NCBI GenBank assembly: GCA_018333395.1
Contig: JAGXSQ010000041.1
Location: 1 to 25,290 of the forward strand
DNA from: Dethiobacter sp.
GTDB lineage: Bacteria; Bacillota_D; Dethiobacteria; Dethiobacterales; Dethiobacteraceae
DNA length: 25,290 bases
Direction: 5' to 3'
Positions 9,433-17,876 of this stretch are shown piece by piece. Each line of letters starts with the position of its first letter. The first letter of the stretch is position 1. The notes beneath the pieces were generated by a model. The model had not been told where the DNA came from and made no database searches. It saw nothing but the letters and a program-made list of their open reading frames with translations. Made by a program: the position numbers and the translations under genes.

Positions 9433-10617
9433 TTACGATTCCATCCTGATAACCGTAGCTTCACCCTGAGCCGCACCGCTGCAAATGGCCGCCAAGCCGT
9501 AGCGTGCGCCACGACGCCGTGCCTCAGCCAGTAGCGTCATCAAAATCCGGCCGCCGCTCGCGCCGATCGGGTGGCCAAAAGCAATGGCTCCGCCGTTGAC
9601 GTTGACGATTTCCGGGTCCCAGCCGCCAAGCTTAATGGACGTCAGCGCCACAGCGGCAAACGCCTCATTTACCTCAATCAGGTCGAGGTCGCCAGCGGTC
9701 AGGCCGGCCTTCTCCAGCGCTTTCTTACCGGCCAGTGCCGGAACGGTAGCGATATAGGGCGCCGCCGCTGACACCGCTGCCTGGGAAACAATGGTGGCCA
9801 GTGGCGCCAACCCCAACTTCTCTGCCTGGGCTCTAGACATCAGCACCAGCGCCGAAGCGCCGTCCGAGATAGGCGGTGCGTTGCCTGCCGTGACAGAGGC
9901 ACCCTTTCTAAAGACCGGCGTTAATTTGGCTAGTGTCTCCAAGCTAGTCTCCCGTCGCGGCAACTCGTCGGCAGCAAATAAGACCGGCTCGCCTTTTTTC
10001 TGCGGTACCGGAACCGGCACAATTTCCTCTTGCAGCAGTCCGGCGTCAGTCGCTTTAACCGCCAGTTGTTGGCTGCGTAGCGCCCACCTATCCTGCTCCT
10101 CGCGCCCGATGCCGAATTCTTCGGCCACATCTCCGCCGTGGACGCCCATATGCACATCGTGAATAGCACACCACAGCCCATCCCGGATCATAGCATCCAC
10201 TATCTGCCCATTCCCCATACGGTAACCGCTGCGCGCTTTCTCCAACAGATACGGCGCTGCTGACATGTTCTCCATCCCGCCGGCCACCACTACCTCCGCC
10301 TCACCTGCCCGAATCAGCGCATCACCGAGATTAACAGCCCGTAAACTGGATGCACAAACCTTACCAATGGTATCGGACGGGACCTCCACCGGCAATCCGG
10401 CTCTGATCGTTGCCTGGCGAGCGGGAATCTGCCCCGCGCCAGCCTGGAGGACCATGCCCATCAGGCAGTAATCGACCGCCCCCCCTACAATTCCGGCGCG
10501 CGTCACCGCCTCTCGGATAACCAGCGCCCCGAGCTCTGTAGCCGGCAGTTCTTTCAGCGAGCCCAGAAAACCACCAAACGGTGTACGGGCAAAGCTGACA
10601 ATCACCGTCTCCCTCAT
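9433..10617 (-). CDS. Acetyl-CoA C-acetyltransferase (thiolase)
   Basis: A 394-residue thiolase that would split acetoacetyl-CoA into two acetyl-CoA, the last step of the pathway. The nucleophile is Cys88 ([11 protein letters not shown]); His349 is in [10 protein letters not shown] and the second cysteine Cys379 is in ICSGAAQG. That last motif normally reads CxGGGxG, so two Ala replace two Gly near the active-site loop, a variant worth noting although all catalytic residues remain. Length and both thiolase halves are complete. It is the first gene of the operon; an AGGTGG lies about 5 nt before the ATG. Chain length is inferred from its partners. Confidence 0.93.
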   Translation of the reverse strand: MRETVIVSFARTPFGGFLGSLKELPATELGALVIREAVTRAGIVGGAVDYCLMGMVLQAGAGQIPARQATIRAGLPVEVPSDTIGKVCASSLRAVNLGDALIRAGEAEVVVAGGMENMSAAPYLLEKARSGYRMGNGQIVDAMIRDGLWCAIHDVHMGVHGGDVAEEFGIGREEQDRWALRSQQLAVKATDAGLLQEEIVPVPVPQKKGEPVLFAADELPRRETSLETLAKLTPVFRKGASVTAGNAPPISDGASALVLMSRAQAEKLGLAPLATIVSQAAVSAAAPYIATVPALAGKKALEKAGLTAGDLDLIEVNEAFAAVALTSIKLGGWDPEIVNVNGGAIAFGHPIGASGGRILMTLLAEARRRGARYGLAAICSGAAQGEATVIRMES

Positions 10618-11033
10618 CTTTCCACCTCTCCCCCTCTAAATGAATCTCACGCAAACTCTAGGCCGAGCCGTCCAGCCCCTTAAATCTTGGCGTCAAAGAA
10701 TACCCTGGCGTGAAGCGCCTAGGATGAAATAGACCAACTCTTTAGAAATAAAAAAAAATTGCAAATATTTAGGCCACAACCCCTGTCCGCAGATGCTCAC
10801 CTGCACACATTTATTAGCATACCGTATCGTATTTTTCTCTCCCCGGGTACTGTGTGTACTTCTACTGGCGGTGTAAAATTCCTGCCAAAAGCTTTCTTTT
10901 TTTTTGAATAATCGATTCTAATAACTTTAAGTGTTAGGTCGCCACAGCTATTTAGGCGTCATTACTTCATAGCAACCCCCTGAATCTAGAAGCCTCCCGC
11001 GTTCTCAAATCATTAAAATGCACTGCAGCGCTG
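10618..11033. other. Intergenic control region between the mutase/beta-oxidation operon and rpsT
   Basis: About 420 bp with no convincing gene. It must hold the promoter of the minus-strand nine-gene operon, but I find no sigma-A promoter with both elements good. It contains a long T run on the plus strand (around 10894-10904), an A run at 10750-10757, and a short inverted repeat ATACCGTAT (10819-10827) that could be an operator half. A sigma-54-like site is discussed under rejected items. Confidence 0.4.
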
Positions 11034-11062
11034 TTGCATTTTCCAGAAACACATGGTAAAAT
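11034..11062 (+). promoter_or_regulatory. rpsT promoter
   Basis: TTGCAT (11034-11039) and TAAAAT (11057-11062) are separated by exactly 17 nt, with a TGG extended -10 directly before the -10 box. This predicts transcription about 25 nt before the rpsT start codon. Confidence 0.75.
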
Positions 11063-11094
11063 TGTGTTTGTTCTGAGAGCAAGGAGGTGACCGT

Positions 11095-11367
11095 ATGCCT
11101 AATACCAAGCAAGCTTTGAAAAGAATAAGAGTTACCGAGAAGCGGACAGCGCGCAACCGCCATATCAAGAGCACCATCAAGACCGCCGTGCGCCGCTTTA
11201 GCGAAACGCTGGCGCAGGGAAACCTGGAACTGGCCGGTGATAAATTCAGAAATGCCGTAAAAGTAGTAGACAAAGCTGCCAGTAAGGGGGTCGTGCACAA
11301 AAACGCCGCCGCCCGCAAAAAATCCCGCTTGGCCAAACGTCTTAATAAACTGGTCTCTTCTTTATAG
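11095..11367 (+). CDS. rpsT: 30S ribosomal protein S20
   Basis: A 90-residue basic protein beginning MPNTKQALKRIRVTEKRTAR, with the S20 pattern of Lys/Arg-rich helices and the conserved C-terminal KGVVHKNAAARKKSRLAKRL. It binds 16S rRNA during small-subunit assembly. AAGGAGGTGA sits 4 nt before the ATG, and a promoter lies just upstream. It is monocistronic and points away from the mutase operon, which is common for rpsT. Length and sequence are normal. Confidence 0.97.
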   Translation: MPNTKQALKRIRVTEKRTARNRHIKSTIKTAVRRFSETLAQGNLELAGDKFRNAVKVVDKAASKGVVHKNAAARKKSRLAKRLNKLVSSL

Positions 11368-11385
11368 GTACGCCAATGAGAAGAA

Positions 11386-11408
11386 GGCTACTCGTTAATT
11401 GAGTAGCC
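11386..11408. terminator. Stem-loop between rpsT and the small zinc-ribbon ORF
   Basis: GGCTACTC (11386-11393) and GAGTAGCC (11401-11408) form a perfect 8-bp stem with a 7-nt loop. The loop holds the stop codon of the convergent minus-strand ORF. Neither side has a strong T run (CTTCTTCTC on the minus side), so it is a weak bidirectional terminator candidate. Confidence 0.55.
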
Positions 11409-11670
11409 GACCTCTCTCGTCTCGCCACCGTACGTACCGTTTGATATACGGCGGTTCAATGGTTTTGTTCAATACCTCGTATTCTCTGGATATGTCGACA
11501 TATCCAGAGAATACGAGGTATTCGTTTGTTCCTTCTCTCTTTAGTCTTTCCCTCCACAGTTGCGGGGCAGGGCCACACCGGTAGCAGTGTTCATGCCGTA
11601 AAGGCTCCCGGCAACGTGGGCAGATCAGTAGCAGCCACCCGGTACGGAACCCGCACGGCGGGCAAAACAT
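11395..11670 (-). CDS. Small zinc-ribbon-like protein of unknown function downstream of feoB
   Basis: A 91-residue frame beginning MFCPPCGFRTGWLLLICPRC. Cysteines form CxxC pairs at 3/6, 17/20 and 29/32 (HCYRCG), which suggests one or two treble-clef or ribbon zinc sites, followed by a charged, Tyr-rich C-terminal half. It starts 18 nt after feoB on the same strand, so it may be co-transcribed. The ribosome site is poor (a GGGGA about 17 nt upstream). Residues about 50-66 are encoded by a perfect palindrome, which makes the peptide itself look mirrored (EYLVFSGYVDISREYEVL). It does not resemble FeoC or the membrane-anchored FeoB-associated Cys-rich protein. It could be a real small protein or a frame opened by the palindrome. 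Confidence 0.5.
   Translation of the reverse strand: MFCPPCGFRTGWLLLICPRCREPLRHEHCYRCGPAPQLWRERLKREGTNEYLVFSGYVDISREYEVLNKTIEPPYIKRYVRWRDERGRLLN
11471..11522. repeat. Perfect 52-bp palindrome with nested hairpins
   Basis: Positions 11471-11496 and 11497-11522 are exact reverse complements, 26 bp per arm with no spacer, centred on GTCGAC. Each arm carries its own smaller inverted repeat (AATAC, CTC, GTATT). It lies inside the zinc-ribbon ORF without breaking the frame. No T run follows on either strand, so it is not a standard terminator. Confidence 0.95.
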
Positions 11671-11688
11671 TCCGCAGCCATCTTTCCC

Positions 11689-13539
11689 CTAACCCAGCAA
11701 CCAAGCTACAAGCCCCCCGACAAGGAAAGCGGTAGCAAGCGAGCCAACCCAGATGAAGGTGCCTTCTTTCCAGCCCCGCTCCTTGACAATAACCATAATG
11801 GCGGCTATGCAGGGCACAAACAAAGTGATAGTAATCAGGCCAACCAGCGTCTGCACTGGCGACAGAACCATACCATAAAGGCCGGCGGCACCAAAATCCC
11901 GGCGTATAATTCCCATGATAAAAGCGGTGGTGGCCTCTTCCGGCAAGCGCAACCAACCAATTGTTAATGGAGCCAGCGCCTGATTGATCCAAGACAGCGC
12001 GCCTGTAAACTGGAGGACGGTGATGACGACTGCGGCCATCGCAAAGAGCGGCACCGCTTCCAGGATAAAGGTTTTGGATTTCGTATATGTTTTGTGAAGT
12101 ACGTTCCTGAGGCGGGGTAGGCGCAACGGCGGCAGGTCAATCAATAGCTGGGTCGATTCGCCCGGCAGCACACGGTTCAGCGCGGTACCAAGAAGCACAA
12201 AAACCGCAAAGATGGTGGCCGTGTAAATCAGCAGGTAGTTTAGGCCAAGCGGAGCAATCAGGCCGACGATAACGCCTATTTGCGCCGAACATGGAATGGT
12301 GATGCCTAGTAGCACAGTGGCAATCAGCCGCTCACGCCTAGATCCCAGCAAGCGCGTGGTAATGGTAGCCATGGTCACGCAGCCGAAGCCTAGGATGATA
12401 GGGATGACGGCGCGGCCATTAAGTCCAAGGCCATTTAGCATCCTGTCTACCAGCGTGGCCAGACGCGGAAGATAACCGGAATCTTCCATCACCGACAGCG
12501 CGAGGTAAAAGCCCGCGACGAGCGGCAAAAGCAAGCCCAGGAGGTAAATCGGCGCCATGGTCAGCACACCGAACTCCCCGGCCAGCAGGTCACCTAAAAA
12601 AGATCCTTCAGCAAGAAACTGATGTATTAATGCAGTAATAAAATTGCTATAATATTCTCCCATAATCAGTCCCTCGGTTACCCCTACCACGGTCTGCGCG
12701 ACGATGACACCGACGAACCAATACACAGCGTACAGGACTCCCAGCAGGATAGGAATGCCGGTTAGTGGGCGGACAGTCCACTGGCCAAGGATTTTAGGCC
12801 ATTTTCTGCCAGCGCCCTTGACAATAAGTACTTGCTCCGCAATCTCGTTGGCCCGGCGGCGGCGGCGCAGGTAAATCTCCTCGCGCAACGGGCGCGGCGT
12901 CTGATTATGGCAGTGGGCTACTTCCCTATCTCCCTCCAGAATCAGCACAGCATCGCTACGACTGACTCCGCTGTCAGCCAGTTTTTTGAGCTCTTCCTCA
13001 AGCCATGGGTCGGCTTGGCCGCAGGAAGCCCGGGGTATGGCTGACTTCAGTTGAAGTAGACCTTTTTTGCTCACAGCCACTGTAGGGATAACCGGCACAC
13101 CCAGCAGCCTGCTCAGTTTCGACACGTCGATGCTGGCACCGCCGGCCTCCGCTTCATCCATCATGTTTAGGGCCACCACTACCGGAATACCCATGTCAAT
13201 GACCTGAAGAGTCAAGAACAGGTCTCTCTCCATGTGCAAGGCGTCAACAATATTGACGACCGTATCGGCGTGGAGAATAATATCCCGGGCCACCCGCTCC
13301 TCGTCATTGAACGACGAAACGCCGTAAACTCCCGGAGTGTCAATCAGGACGTCCTTGCCGTAAGGGGCGCGATGAATCTCCACTGTTGTACCGGGGAAGT
13401 TGGAGACATCAACATAGCGCCCGGTTAGTTCGTTAAAAAAAACAGATTTGCCTACGTTGGGGTTGCCGACCAAGACAATACTGCGCTTGCCGTGCGGCAA
13501 CTCTATGGTTTTCGCGAGATCGTGGCAATGTCGTTGCAT
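11689..13539 (-). CDS. feoB: Ferrous iron transport protein B
   Basis: A 616-residue inner-membrane Fe(II) transporter with an N-terminal G-protein domain. G motifs: G1 GNPNVGKS (25-32), G3 DTPG (67-70), G4 NMMD (125-128) and a G5-like AVSKKG. After a linker with an Arg-rich stretch comes the membrane part with many hydrophobic helices and the two Gate-type cysteine motifs, GFGC and IPCSAQ. The C-terminal membrane segments are present and the protein ends in WVGSLATAFLVGGLVAWLLG. At 616 residues it is on the short side for FeoB (E. coli about 770), mainly through a shorter linker and C-terminus. feoA is 19 nt upstream, and a small zinc-ribbon ORF follows by 18 nt. Confidence 0.95.
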   Translation of the reverse strand: MQRHCHDLAKTIELPHGKRSIVLVGNPNVGKSVFFNELTGRYVDVSNFPGTTVEIHRAPYGKDVLIDTPGVYGVSSFNDEERVARDIILHADTVVNIVDALHMERDLFLTLQVIDMGIPVVVALNMMDEAEAGGASIDVSKLSRLLGVPVIPTVAVSKKGLLQLKSAIPRASCGQADPWLEEELKKLADSGVSRSDAVLILEGDREVAHCHNQTPRPLREEIYLRRRRRANEIAEQVLIVKGAGRKWPKILGQWTVRPLTGIPILLGVLYAVYWFVGVIVAQTVVGVTEGLIMGEYYSNFITALIHQFLAEGSFLGDLLAGEFGVLTMAPIYLLGLLLPLVAGFYLALSVMEDSGYLPRLATLVDRMLNGLGLNGRAVIPIILGFGCVTMATITTRLLGSRRERLIATVLLGITIPCSAQIGVIVGLIAPLGLNYLLIYTATIFAVFVLLGTALNRVLPGESTQLLIDLPPLRLPRLRNVLHKTYTKSKTFILEAVPLFAMAAVVITVLQFTGALSWINQALAPLTIGWLRLPEEATTAFIMGIIRRDFGAAGLYGMVLSPVQTLVGLITITLFVPCIAAIMVIVKERGWKEGTFIWVGSLATAFLVGGLVAWLLG

Positions 13540-13558
13540 AAGTTCACTACCCCCTCAA

Positions 13559-13783
13559 TTACAATGCTTCTTTGACAGCAATTTTTTTGGCCAGACCGCG
13601 ACCGATAGCCATTTCCTGGTGGCCCTTGCGGATAACGACTGGGCCGTCGGGCAGTTTTTCAGCACAAATTACCACCGCCCCTTCGCAAACGCCAAACCGA
13701 ATGGCCTGCGCCCGGACCAGCTCATCCGCAATGCGACAGATTTGTACTTTCTGCCCTTTTTTGATCTTATCAAGAGTAATCAT
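13559..13783 (-). CDS. feoA: Ferrous iron transport protein A
   Basis: A 74-residue SH3-like FeoA protein (MITLDKIKKGQKVQICRIAD) that works with FeoB at the cytoplasmic face. The fold pattern is visible as short beta strands with the terminal GRGLAKKIAVKEA. GGAGGTG lies 6 nt before the ATG. It is the first gene of a feoAB operon, with a strong promoter and Fur-like boxes directly upstream, so expression under iron limitation is expected. Confidence 0.9.
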   Translation of the reverse strand: MITLDKIKKGQKVQICRIADELVRAQAIRFGVCEGAVVICAEKLPDGPVVIRKGHQEMAIGRGLAKKIAVKEAL

Positions 13784-13798
13784 GTCTACACCTCCAGA

Positions 13799-13813
13799 TG
13801 ATAATAATTCTCA
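13799..13813 (-). promoter_or_regulatory. Fur-like box in front of feoA
   Basis: On the minus strand TGAGAATTATTATCA matches the 7-1-7 Fur consensus TGATAATNATTATCA at 13 of the 14 defined positions. It is about 15 nt upstream of the feoA start codon, directly before the ribosome site, where binding would block transcription. Confidence 0.65.
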
Positions 13814-13836
13814 CAACAACGTAAAAAATAAACCAG

Positions 13837-13851
13837 TGATATTTGTTCTCA
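13837..13851 (-). promoter_or_regulatory. Second, weaker Fur-like box of feoA
   Basis: On the minus strand TGAGAACAAATATCA matches 11 of the 14 defined positions of the same consensus. It lies 6 nt past the -10 element, over the predicted transcription start. Confidence 0.4.
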
Positions 13852-13857
13852 CCTATC

Positions 13858-13886
13858 ATGATAGCAAAGCACCCCTGTTCTGTCAA
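13858..13886 (-). promoter_or_regulatory. feoAB promoter
   Basis: On the minus strand a perfect TTGACA (13886-13881) and TATCAT (13863-13858) are 17 nt apart. The -10 overlaps a 12-bp palindrome, CTATCATGATAG (13853-13864). Both Fur-like boxes are just downstream. Confidence 0.75.
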
Positions 13887-13941
13887 GCACTTTTATAAGT
13901 CAGTCTTGATTTGCCCCGCCAGACTCATTTGCAGCCGCCCT

Positions 13942-15264
13942 TTAGCAGGGAATGTCGTCAAAAAAGCTGCCAAAACCCAACAGCTTCGCTTCCTGATGTC
14001 TCCCGGCTATTAATTGAAAGCCGATGGGAAGCTCATGGCTTGAAAAGTACGGGATGGAGAGGACAGGCAAACCCGCCAGAGAAGCGGGATAATTAAGGGC
14101 CGTTAAAGGTTCGGCAAGGCGAACCTGTCTTCCCTGGATTACTATTTTTTTTGTACCGATGTCAGGGGCCGAATCCGGAACAGCTGGCATCAACAGGAAG
14201 TCATAATGCCTAAAAACCGTATCTAGTTCCGCAATCAGTTTTTCCCTGAAGCCTAGAGCCTCTAAATACTCGTCCCTGCTTATTTCTCGGCCCAAGGCCA
14301 GGCAGGCCGCCACGTCCCTGCCCAGAAGACTGTCGTCCCCGAGCAAAGAACTGTAATTCTCCCCTGCTTCCCTAAAGACAATTGTCCTGCCGGCGTCACC
14401 GGATGAATCAAGTACCGGCAGGTCTGTTTCTTCTAGCTCCGCCTGACAATGCCTTTTCAGGTAATTGCAGAACAAGTTGCATTTACGTATTGTCTCCTCT
14501 GCTACATGATTCCTGAAAAAGGATACCGGCATACCTATTTTTATCCTAGCATTCGGGGGAGAACAAGCAATATGAGTTGTTTCCTGAAAGATCATTTTCA
14601 GGCTGCCGGCGGAGGCAGCTAAAAATCCCAGCTGATCAAGCGTGGGACTAAGTGGCATGCACCCTTCCATTCCGAGTACTCCCTGTCCGAACTTAAAGCC
14701 GTAAATGCCGCAGTACGAAGCGGGAATCCTGATTGAGCCTGCTGTATCGCTCCCCACGGCCACCGGCACCATACCTGATGCCACAGCAGCGGCAGAGCCG
14801 CTGCTGGACCCTCCGGAGATTCTCTCCGGATTATGAGGATTTGGCACTGTGCCGTAATGAGGGTTCTCTCCCGTAATGCCATGAGCCAACTCATGCATGT
14901 TTGTTTTCCCCATCATAATGAAGCCGGCATCTTTCAGTAATTTAACTATGGTGGCATCCCGGTCCGGAAGTCGTGAGAGCGCTTTCGTCCCTCCCGTTGT
15001 TACCGTATCTGCAACGTCTATCATATCTTTAACCGCTACGGGAATTCCCTGGCACAGTTTTGCTTCTCCTGCTTTTCTGTATTTCTCTGCCTCCAGGGCA
15101 TCGCTATCGGTTTCTGTTCTGCCCCTGACAGTGATAAACGCTTTATATTGTGGATTTAATATCCGTATCCTGCTGTCAAAAAATTGCACCACTTCTGTAA
15201 TCGTCACTTTTCCCTCCGCAATACAACGGGCCAGTTGAGGTAATGAGGACGAAATTGCCACCAC
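13942..15264 (-). CDS. Amidase signature (AS) family hydrolase
   Basis: A 440-residue enzyme of the GatA/amidase superfamily. The Ser-cisSer-Lys triad is visible: Lys in [10 protein letters not shown] (about residue 79), the Gly/Ser-rich [11 protein letters not shown] (about 151-161) with the cis-Ser, and the nucleophile in [11 protein letters not shown] (about residue 177). No gatB or gatC is nearby, so a tRNA amidotransferase role is unlikely; a stand-alone amidase on an unknown amide fits better. The GTG at 15264 is chosen because GGGGGGAG lies 8 nt in front; the ATG at 15291 would place that ribosome site inside the gene, and the adjacent GTG at 15261 is equally possible. It is the third gene of the same-strand run after the SPFH and RHH genes, with a 114-nt gap. 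Confidence 0.85.
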   Translation of the reverse strand: MVAISSSLPQLARCIAEGKVTITEVVQFFDSRIRILNPQYKAFITVRGRTETDSDALEAEKYRKAGEAKLCQGIPVAVKDMIDVADTVTTGGTKALSRLPDRDATIVKLLKDAGFIMMGKTNMHELAHGITGENPHYGTVPNPHNPERISGGSSSGSAAAVASGMVPVAVGSDTAGSIRIPASYCGIYGFKFGQGVLGMEGCMPLSPTLDQLGFLAASAGSLKMIFQETTHIACSPPNARIKIGMPVSFFRNHVAEETIRKCNLFCNYLKRHCQAELEETDLPVLDSSGDAGRTIVFREAGENYSSLLGDDSLLGRDVAACLALGREISRDEYLEALGFREKLIAELDTVFRHYDFLLMPAVPDSAPDIGTKKIVIQGRQVRLAEPLTALNYPASLAGLPVLSIPYFSSHELPIGFQLIAGRHQEAKLLGFGSFFDDIPC

Positions 15265-15378
15265 AATAATCACTCCCCCCGGAAAGTACATACCCCATCA
15301 CTTTTTAACCGTGTCTTTTTTCACTGCACTTTCATTCTCATGCCATTTATTTTCATTTCGAATGACCGCGAATGTGCA

Positions 15379-15543
15379 TTATTTTCCCCCCTTTTTTCTT
15401 TGCTTTACACACTCACTTAAGAGATATTCGATCTGACTGTTAATGGAGCGAAAATCATCTTCCGCCCAGGCTGCTATTTCTCGCCACAGGGAAGATGACA
15501 AGCGCAGCAGAACCTGTTTTTTATTTTCCTCTGAATTTGTCAT
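15379..15543 (-). CDS. Small Arc-type ribbon-helix-helix protein
   Basis: A 54-residue protein starting MTNSEENKKQVLLRLSSSLW and ending in a basic tail (KQRKKGGK). VLLRLSSSLWREIAAWAEDD is the beta strand and first helix of an Arc/MetJ ribbon-helix-helix fold, and RSINSQIEYLLSECV is the second helix. Such proteins usually bind DNA as dimers. It follows the SPFH gene by 22 nt; a small RHH protein next to an SPFH gene is a pairing I recall from other Gram-positive genomes, with no known role. The ATG at 15541-15543 follows AAGGAT. It is not a clear antitoxin, as no toxin lies next to it. Confidence 0.7.
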   Translation of the reverse strand: MTNSEENKKQVLLRLSSSLWREIAAWAEDDFRSINSQIEYLLSECVKQRKKGGK

Positions 15544-15565
15544 TGGTAAAATCCTTACATTATTT

Positions 15566-16594
15566 TTAATACAATGTCCCACTATTGACAACCGGCTGAA
15601 CATCCCGATTTCCGCAGAGGACAACAAGCAGGTTGCTTACCATTGCCGCTTTGCGCTCTTCATCGAGCTTGACGACGTCATTTTCATTCAGCTTGGTAAG
15701 CGCCATCTCTACCATACTCACCGCACCTTCCACAATCATTTGTCTGGCATCGATGATGGCTGAAGCCTGCTGCCTTTGCAGCATAGCGGCGGCAATTTCC
15801 GGCGCGTACGCCAAATGGGTAATCCTCGCCTCCAAGATATCCAACCCGGCTATTTCTACTTTTTCCTGGATTTCTTTCTTAATCTTATCTGCCACTTCCT
15901 GGCTGCTGCCTCGCAGGGACATTTCGCTGTCATTACCGGGCGTGTCATAGGGATAGTTCCGCACAATATTTCGGAGCGCAGAATCACTCTGTATCGACAG
16001 GAACTCCTTATAGTTGTCTACATTGAAGACCGCTTTCGCCGTGTTGACGACCCGCCAGATAACCACAATACCGATAATAATCGGGTTGCCCAACAAATCG
16101 TTAATTTTTTGCCTGTCATTGTTTAAGGTGATCGCTTTAAGAGAAATCTTTTTGTCCGTTGCGGCGGCCGCAACAGTCAGTGCTTTTTCAGTACTAACCG
16201 CCACAGAAAGAGCACTAGCAGGCGGTGAAGTGGAGGAGCCGACCCTCACGGCGCTGACGAAGGGATTCACAAAGAAAAACCCTTCCCCTCTAAGGGTGCC
16301 GTAATATCTTCCGAAAAGAGTTAAAACCAGTGCTTCGTTCGGGCCTAAAACCTTCAACCCAAGAAAAATAATGGGTCCAACGATGGAAAGGTAGATGCTC
16401 GCTACGACGATATAGGTAATACCTAAGGTCGTGTTTCCGTCGCCGGCGACCGCCCTGATCCCTAGGATCAGAACTGCAATAGCTGCCAACATAAGAACAA
16501 TATTGGATAGGAGAATCGGCATGCCGCTTAAGGCTTTTGGAATAATTTCTTCCTGATGCACGAGTTTTTCCTCTGCTTTACCTGTTACCTCCAT
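15566..16594 (-). CDS. SPFH/band-7 domain membrane protein
   Basis: A 342-residue stomatin/prohibitin/flotillin/HflK-type protein. Two hydrophobic segments near the N-terminus (about 26-46 and 56-80) anchor it; the SPFH domain follows from about residue 80 ([27 protein letters not shown]) and continues through [19 protein letters not shown] and [20 protein letters not shown] to a helical, Gln/Ala-rich segment ([20 protein letters not shown]). Such proteins form oligomers or microdomains in membranes. The ATG at 16592-16594 has GGAGAT about 9 nt upstream; a longer frame lacks a ribosome site. A good promoter stands 50-80 nt upstream, and the small RHH gene is downstream in the same unit. It lacks the HflK/HflC pairing. 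Confidence 0.85.
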   Translation of the reverse strand: MEVTGKAEEKLVHQEEIIPKALSGMPILLSNIVLMLAAIAVLILGIRAVAGDGNTTLGITYIVVASIYLSIVGPIIFLGLKVLGPNEALVLTLFGRYYGTLRGEGFFFVNPFVSAVRVGSSTSPPASALSVAVSTEKALTVAAAATDKKISLKAITLNNDRQKINDLLGNPIIIGIVVIWRVVNTAKAVFNVDNYKEFLSIQSDSALRNIVRNYPYDTPGNDSEMSLRGSSQEVADKIKKEIQEKVEIAGLDILEARITHLAYAPEIAAAMLQRQQASAIIDARQMIVEGAVSMVEMALTKLNENDVVKLDEERKAAMVSNLLVVLCGNRDVQPVVNSGTLY

Positions 16595-16643
16595 ATTTAA
16601 ACATCTCCTCCATAAATAATGATTGTATATTGATATCATTTTA

Positions 16644-16672
16644 ATATTATTCTGTTGCCTGGCAAAAGTCAA
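16644..16672 (-). promoter_or_regulatory. Promoter of the SPFH-RHH unit
   Basis: On the minus strand TTGACT (16672-16667) and TAATAT (16649-16644) are exactly 17 nt apart, about 50 nt before the SPFH start codon. Confidence 0.7.
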
Positions 16673-16715
16673 CGAAAATTTTGGATCAGACATGCGATGA
16701 TGGGCGCACCACAAT

Positions 16716-16742
16716 AAGGGCGGACCCGCCAGGCCAGCCCTT
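16716..16742 (-). terminator. Weak stem-loop after the epimerase gene
   Basis: AAGGGC (16716-16721) and GCCCTT (16737-16742) form a 6-bp stem about 50 nt beyond the stop of the epimerase gene. The T run is poor on the minus strand (ATTGT). Confidence 0.3.
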
Positions 16743-16792
16743 TCTTTACGTAGTTTGCGCTGATGCTATGTCTTGGTTAAGCTGGAAACTAG

Positions 16793-17743
16793 CTAGCTGG
16801 TTGCTGGAGTATAGTGTGCTATAATTTCCCGCAGCGCATCGTCTAGGGAGTAACGGGGGCTATACCCTAGCTGCTTCAGGCGGCTGATATCAGGAACTCT
16901 TTTTCTTGTTTCTTCAAAATTTGAGCCGAAAGCTGTCGCGTAAGGGATGAATTCGATTGGCGAGGAAGACGAGGTTAACCTTTTTATTTTCTCAGCCAGT
17001 GCTAAAATAGACACCTCTTCAAACCCACCGAGATTATAAATTTGACCAAGAGCGCCGTTGGCTACTACCAGCTCCACTCCGTCTAGGATGTCCTCGATAT
17101 AGCCAAATGTTCTGGTTTGCGACCCGTCCTCGTAGATGGGGAGCGGCGCCCCCTTTAGCGCTTGCTGGATGAATTTGGGTACAACCATGCCATAAGTACC
17201 TACTTGGTAGGGGCCAATTACATTAAAAAAGCGGACAATTTTAATCTTTGTGCCGCGCTCCCGGAAATACGCCAGAGACAAGTGCTCTTCTACCAGTTTA
17301 CCCACAGAGTATAGCCAACTTGCCTTAATGCTTGGCCCCAAGAGGGAGTCATCCTCTTCGGCAACGGGTATCTGCCTAATCTTTCCATAAATTGCTGATG
17401 AAGAAGCGATAAGGACTTCTTTTTGGTGAAGAGTTGCTGCTTCTAACAGATTTTCTGTCCCTAGATAACTAACTTTTAGGGTTTCAATGCCTTTGCGCAT
17501 GGCCAGACGGACGCCTACCACGCAGGCTAGATGGATAATATAGTCAGAAGCGGCAACCAAGCGGGAGACCAATTCCCGGTCAGTCACACAACCAACGATG
17601 ATCTGGGCTTTTGTCTCTATTAAGCGCTCTGCCTGGCCCGTAGCCAGATTGTCAAGGATGCTTACCTGGTGCCCTTTTTCTAGGAGGCGCTTTGTTAAGT
17701 GTGTTCCTATAAATCCTGCTCCGCCAGTTATTAAATAATGCAT
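16793..17743 (-). CDS. NAD-dependent sugar-nucleotide epimerase/dehydratase (extended SDR)
   Basis: A 316-residue extended short-chain dehydrogenase acting on a nucleotide sugar. The NAD-binding TGGAGFIG is at 6-13, and the catalytic set is Ser in ASSSAIYG (about 114-116), Tyr145 and Lys149 (YSVGK). It belongs to the broad GalE / UDP-glucuronate decarboxylase / dTDP-glucose dehydratase group; AVGV-like HLACVVGVRL, RFFNVIGPYQVGTYGMVVPKF and QTRTFGYIEDI match this group but do not fix the reaction. AAAGGGG lies 6 nt before the ATG. It is divergent from a UDP-sugar 6-dehydrogenase gene, so both probably make precursors for one glycan. UDP-hexose 4-epimerase is the most likely activity. Confidence 0.87.
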   Translation of the reverse strand: MHYLITGGAGFIGTHLTKRLLEKGHQVSILDNLATGQAERLIETKAQIIVGCVTDRELVSRLVAASDYIIHLACVVGVRLAMRKGIETLKVSYLGTENLLEAATLHQKEVLIASSSAIYGKIRQIPVAEEDDSLLGPSIKASWLYSVGKLVEEHLSLAYFRERGTKIKIVRFFNVIGPYQVGTYGMVVPKFIQQALKGAPLPIYEDGSQTRTFGYIEDILDGVELVVANGALGQIYNLGGFEEVSILALAEKIKRLTSSSSPIEFIPYATAFGSNFEETRKRVPDISRLKQLGYSPRYSLDDALREIIAHYTPATS

Positions 17744-17796
17744 GCCAGACCCCTTTCAGAAGATGTGCTCTTTTATTTTATGAGCAGGGAAAGAGC

Positions 17797-17820
17797 TTGG
17801 TTCCTTGCGCAGGGGACCAA
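17797..17820 (+). repeat. Inverted repeat in the divergent intergenic region
   Basis: TTGGTTCC (17797-17804) and GGGACCAA (17813-17820) pair over 8 bp with one G-U. It lies between the divergent epimerase and dehydrogenase genes and could be an operator or leader hairpin. Confidence 0.3.
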
Positions 17821-17876
17821 AGAACTACCCGCTTCATATCATGTAAAGAAACTATCAGAAACGGAGTGGCAAAGCT

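Noticed and set aside
10760..10780. Second sigma-54-like site (TGGCCT ... TTGCAA, minus strand)
   Set aside because: The GG and GC elements are 11 nt apart instead of 10.
10873..10888. Sigma-54-like site (TTGGCAGG ... TTTTAC, minus strand) upstream of the thiolase operon
   Set aside because: The -24 half is good and the spacing is right, but the essential -12 GC reads AC, and no enhancer-binding protein gene is nearby.
11013..11336. Minus-strand frames opposite rpsT
   Set aside because: rpsT is certain on the plus strand with promoter and ribosome site; the antisense frames show no domain.
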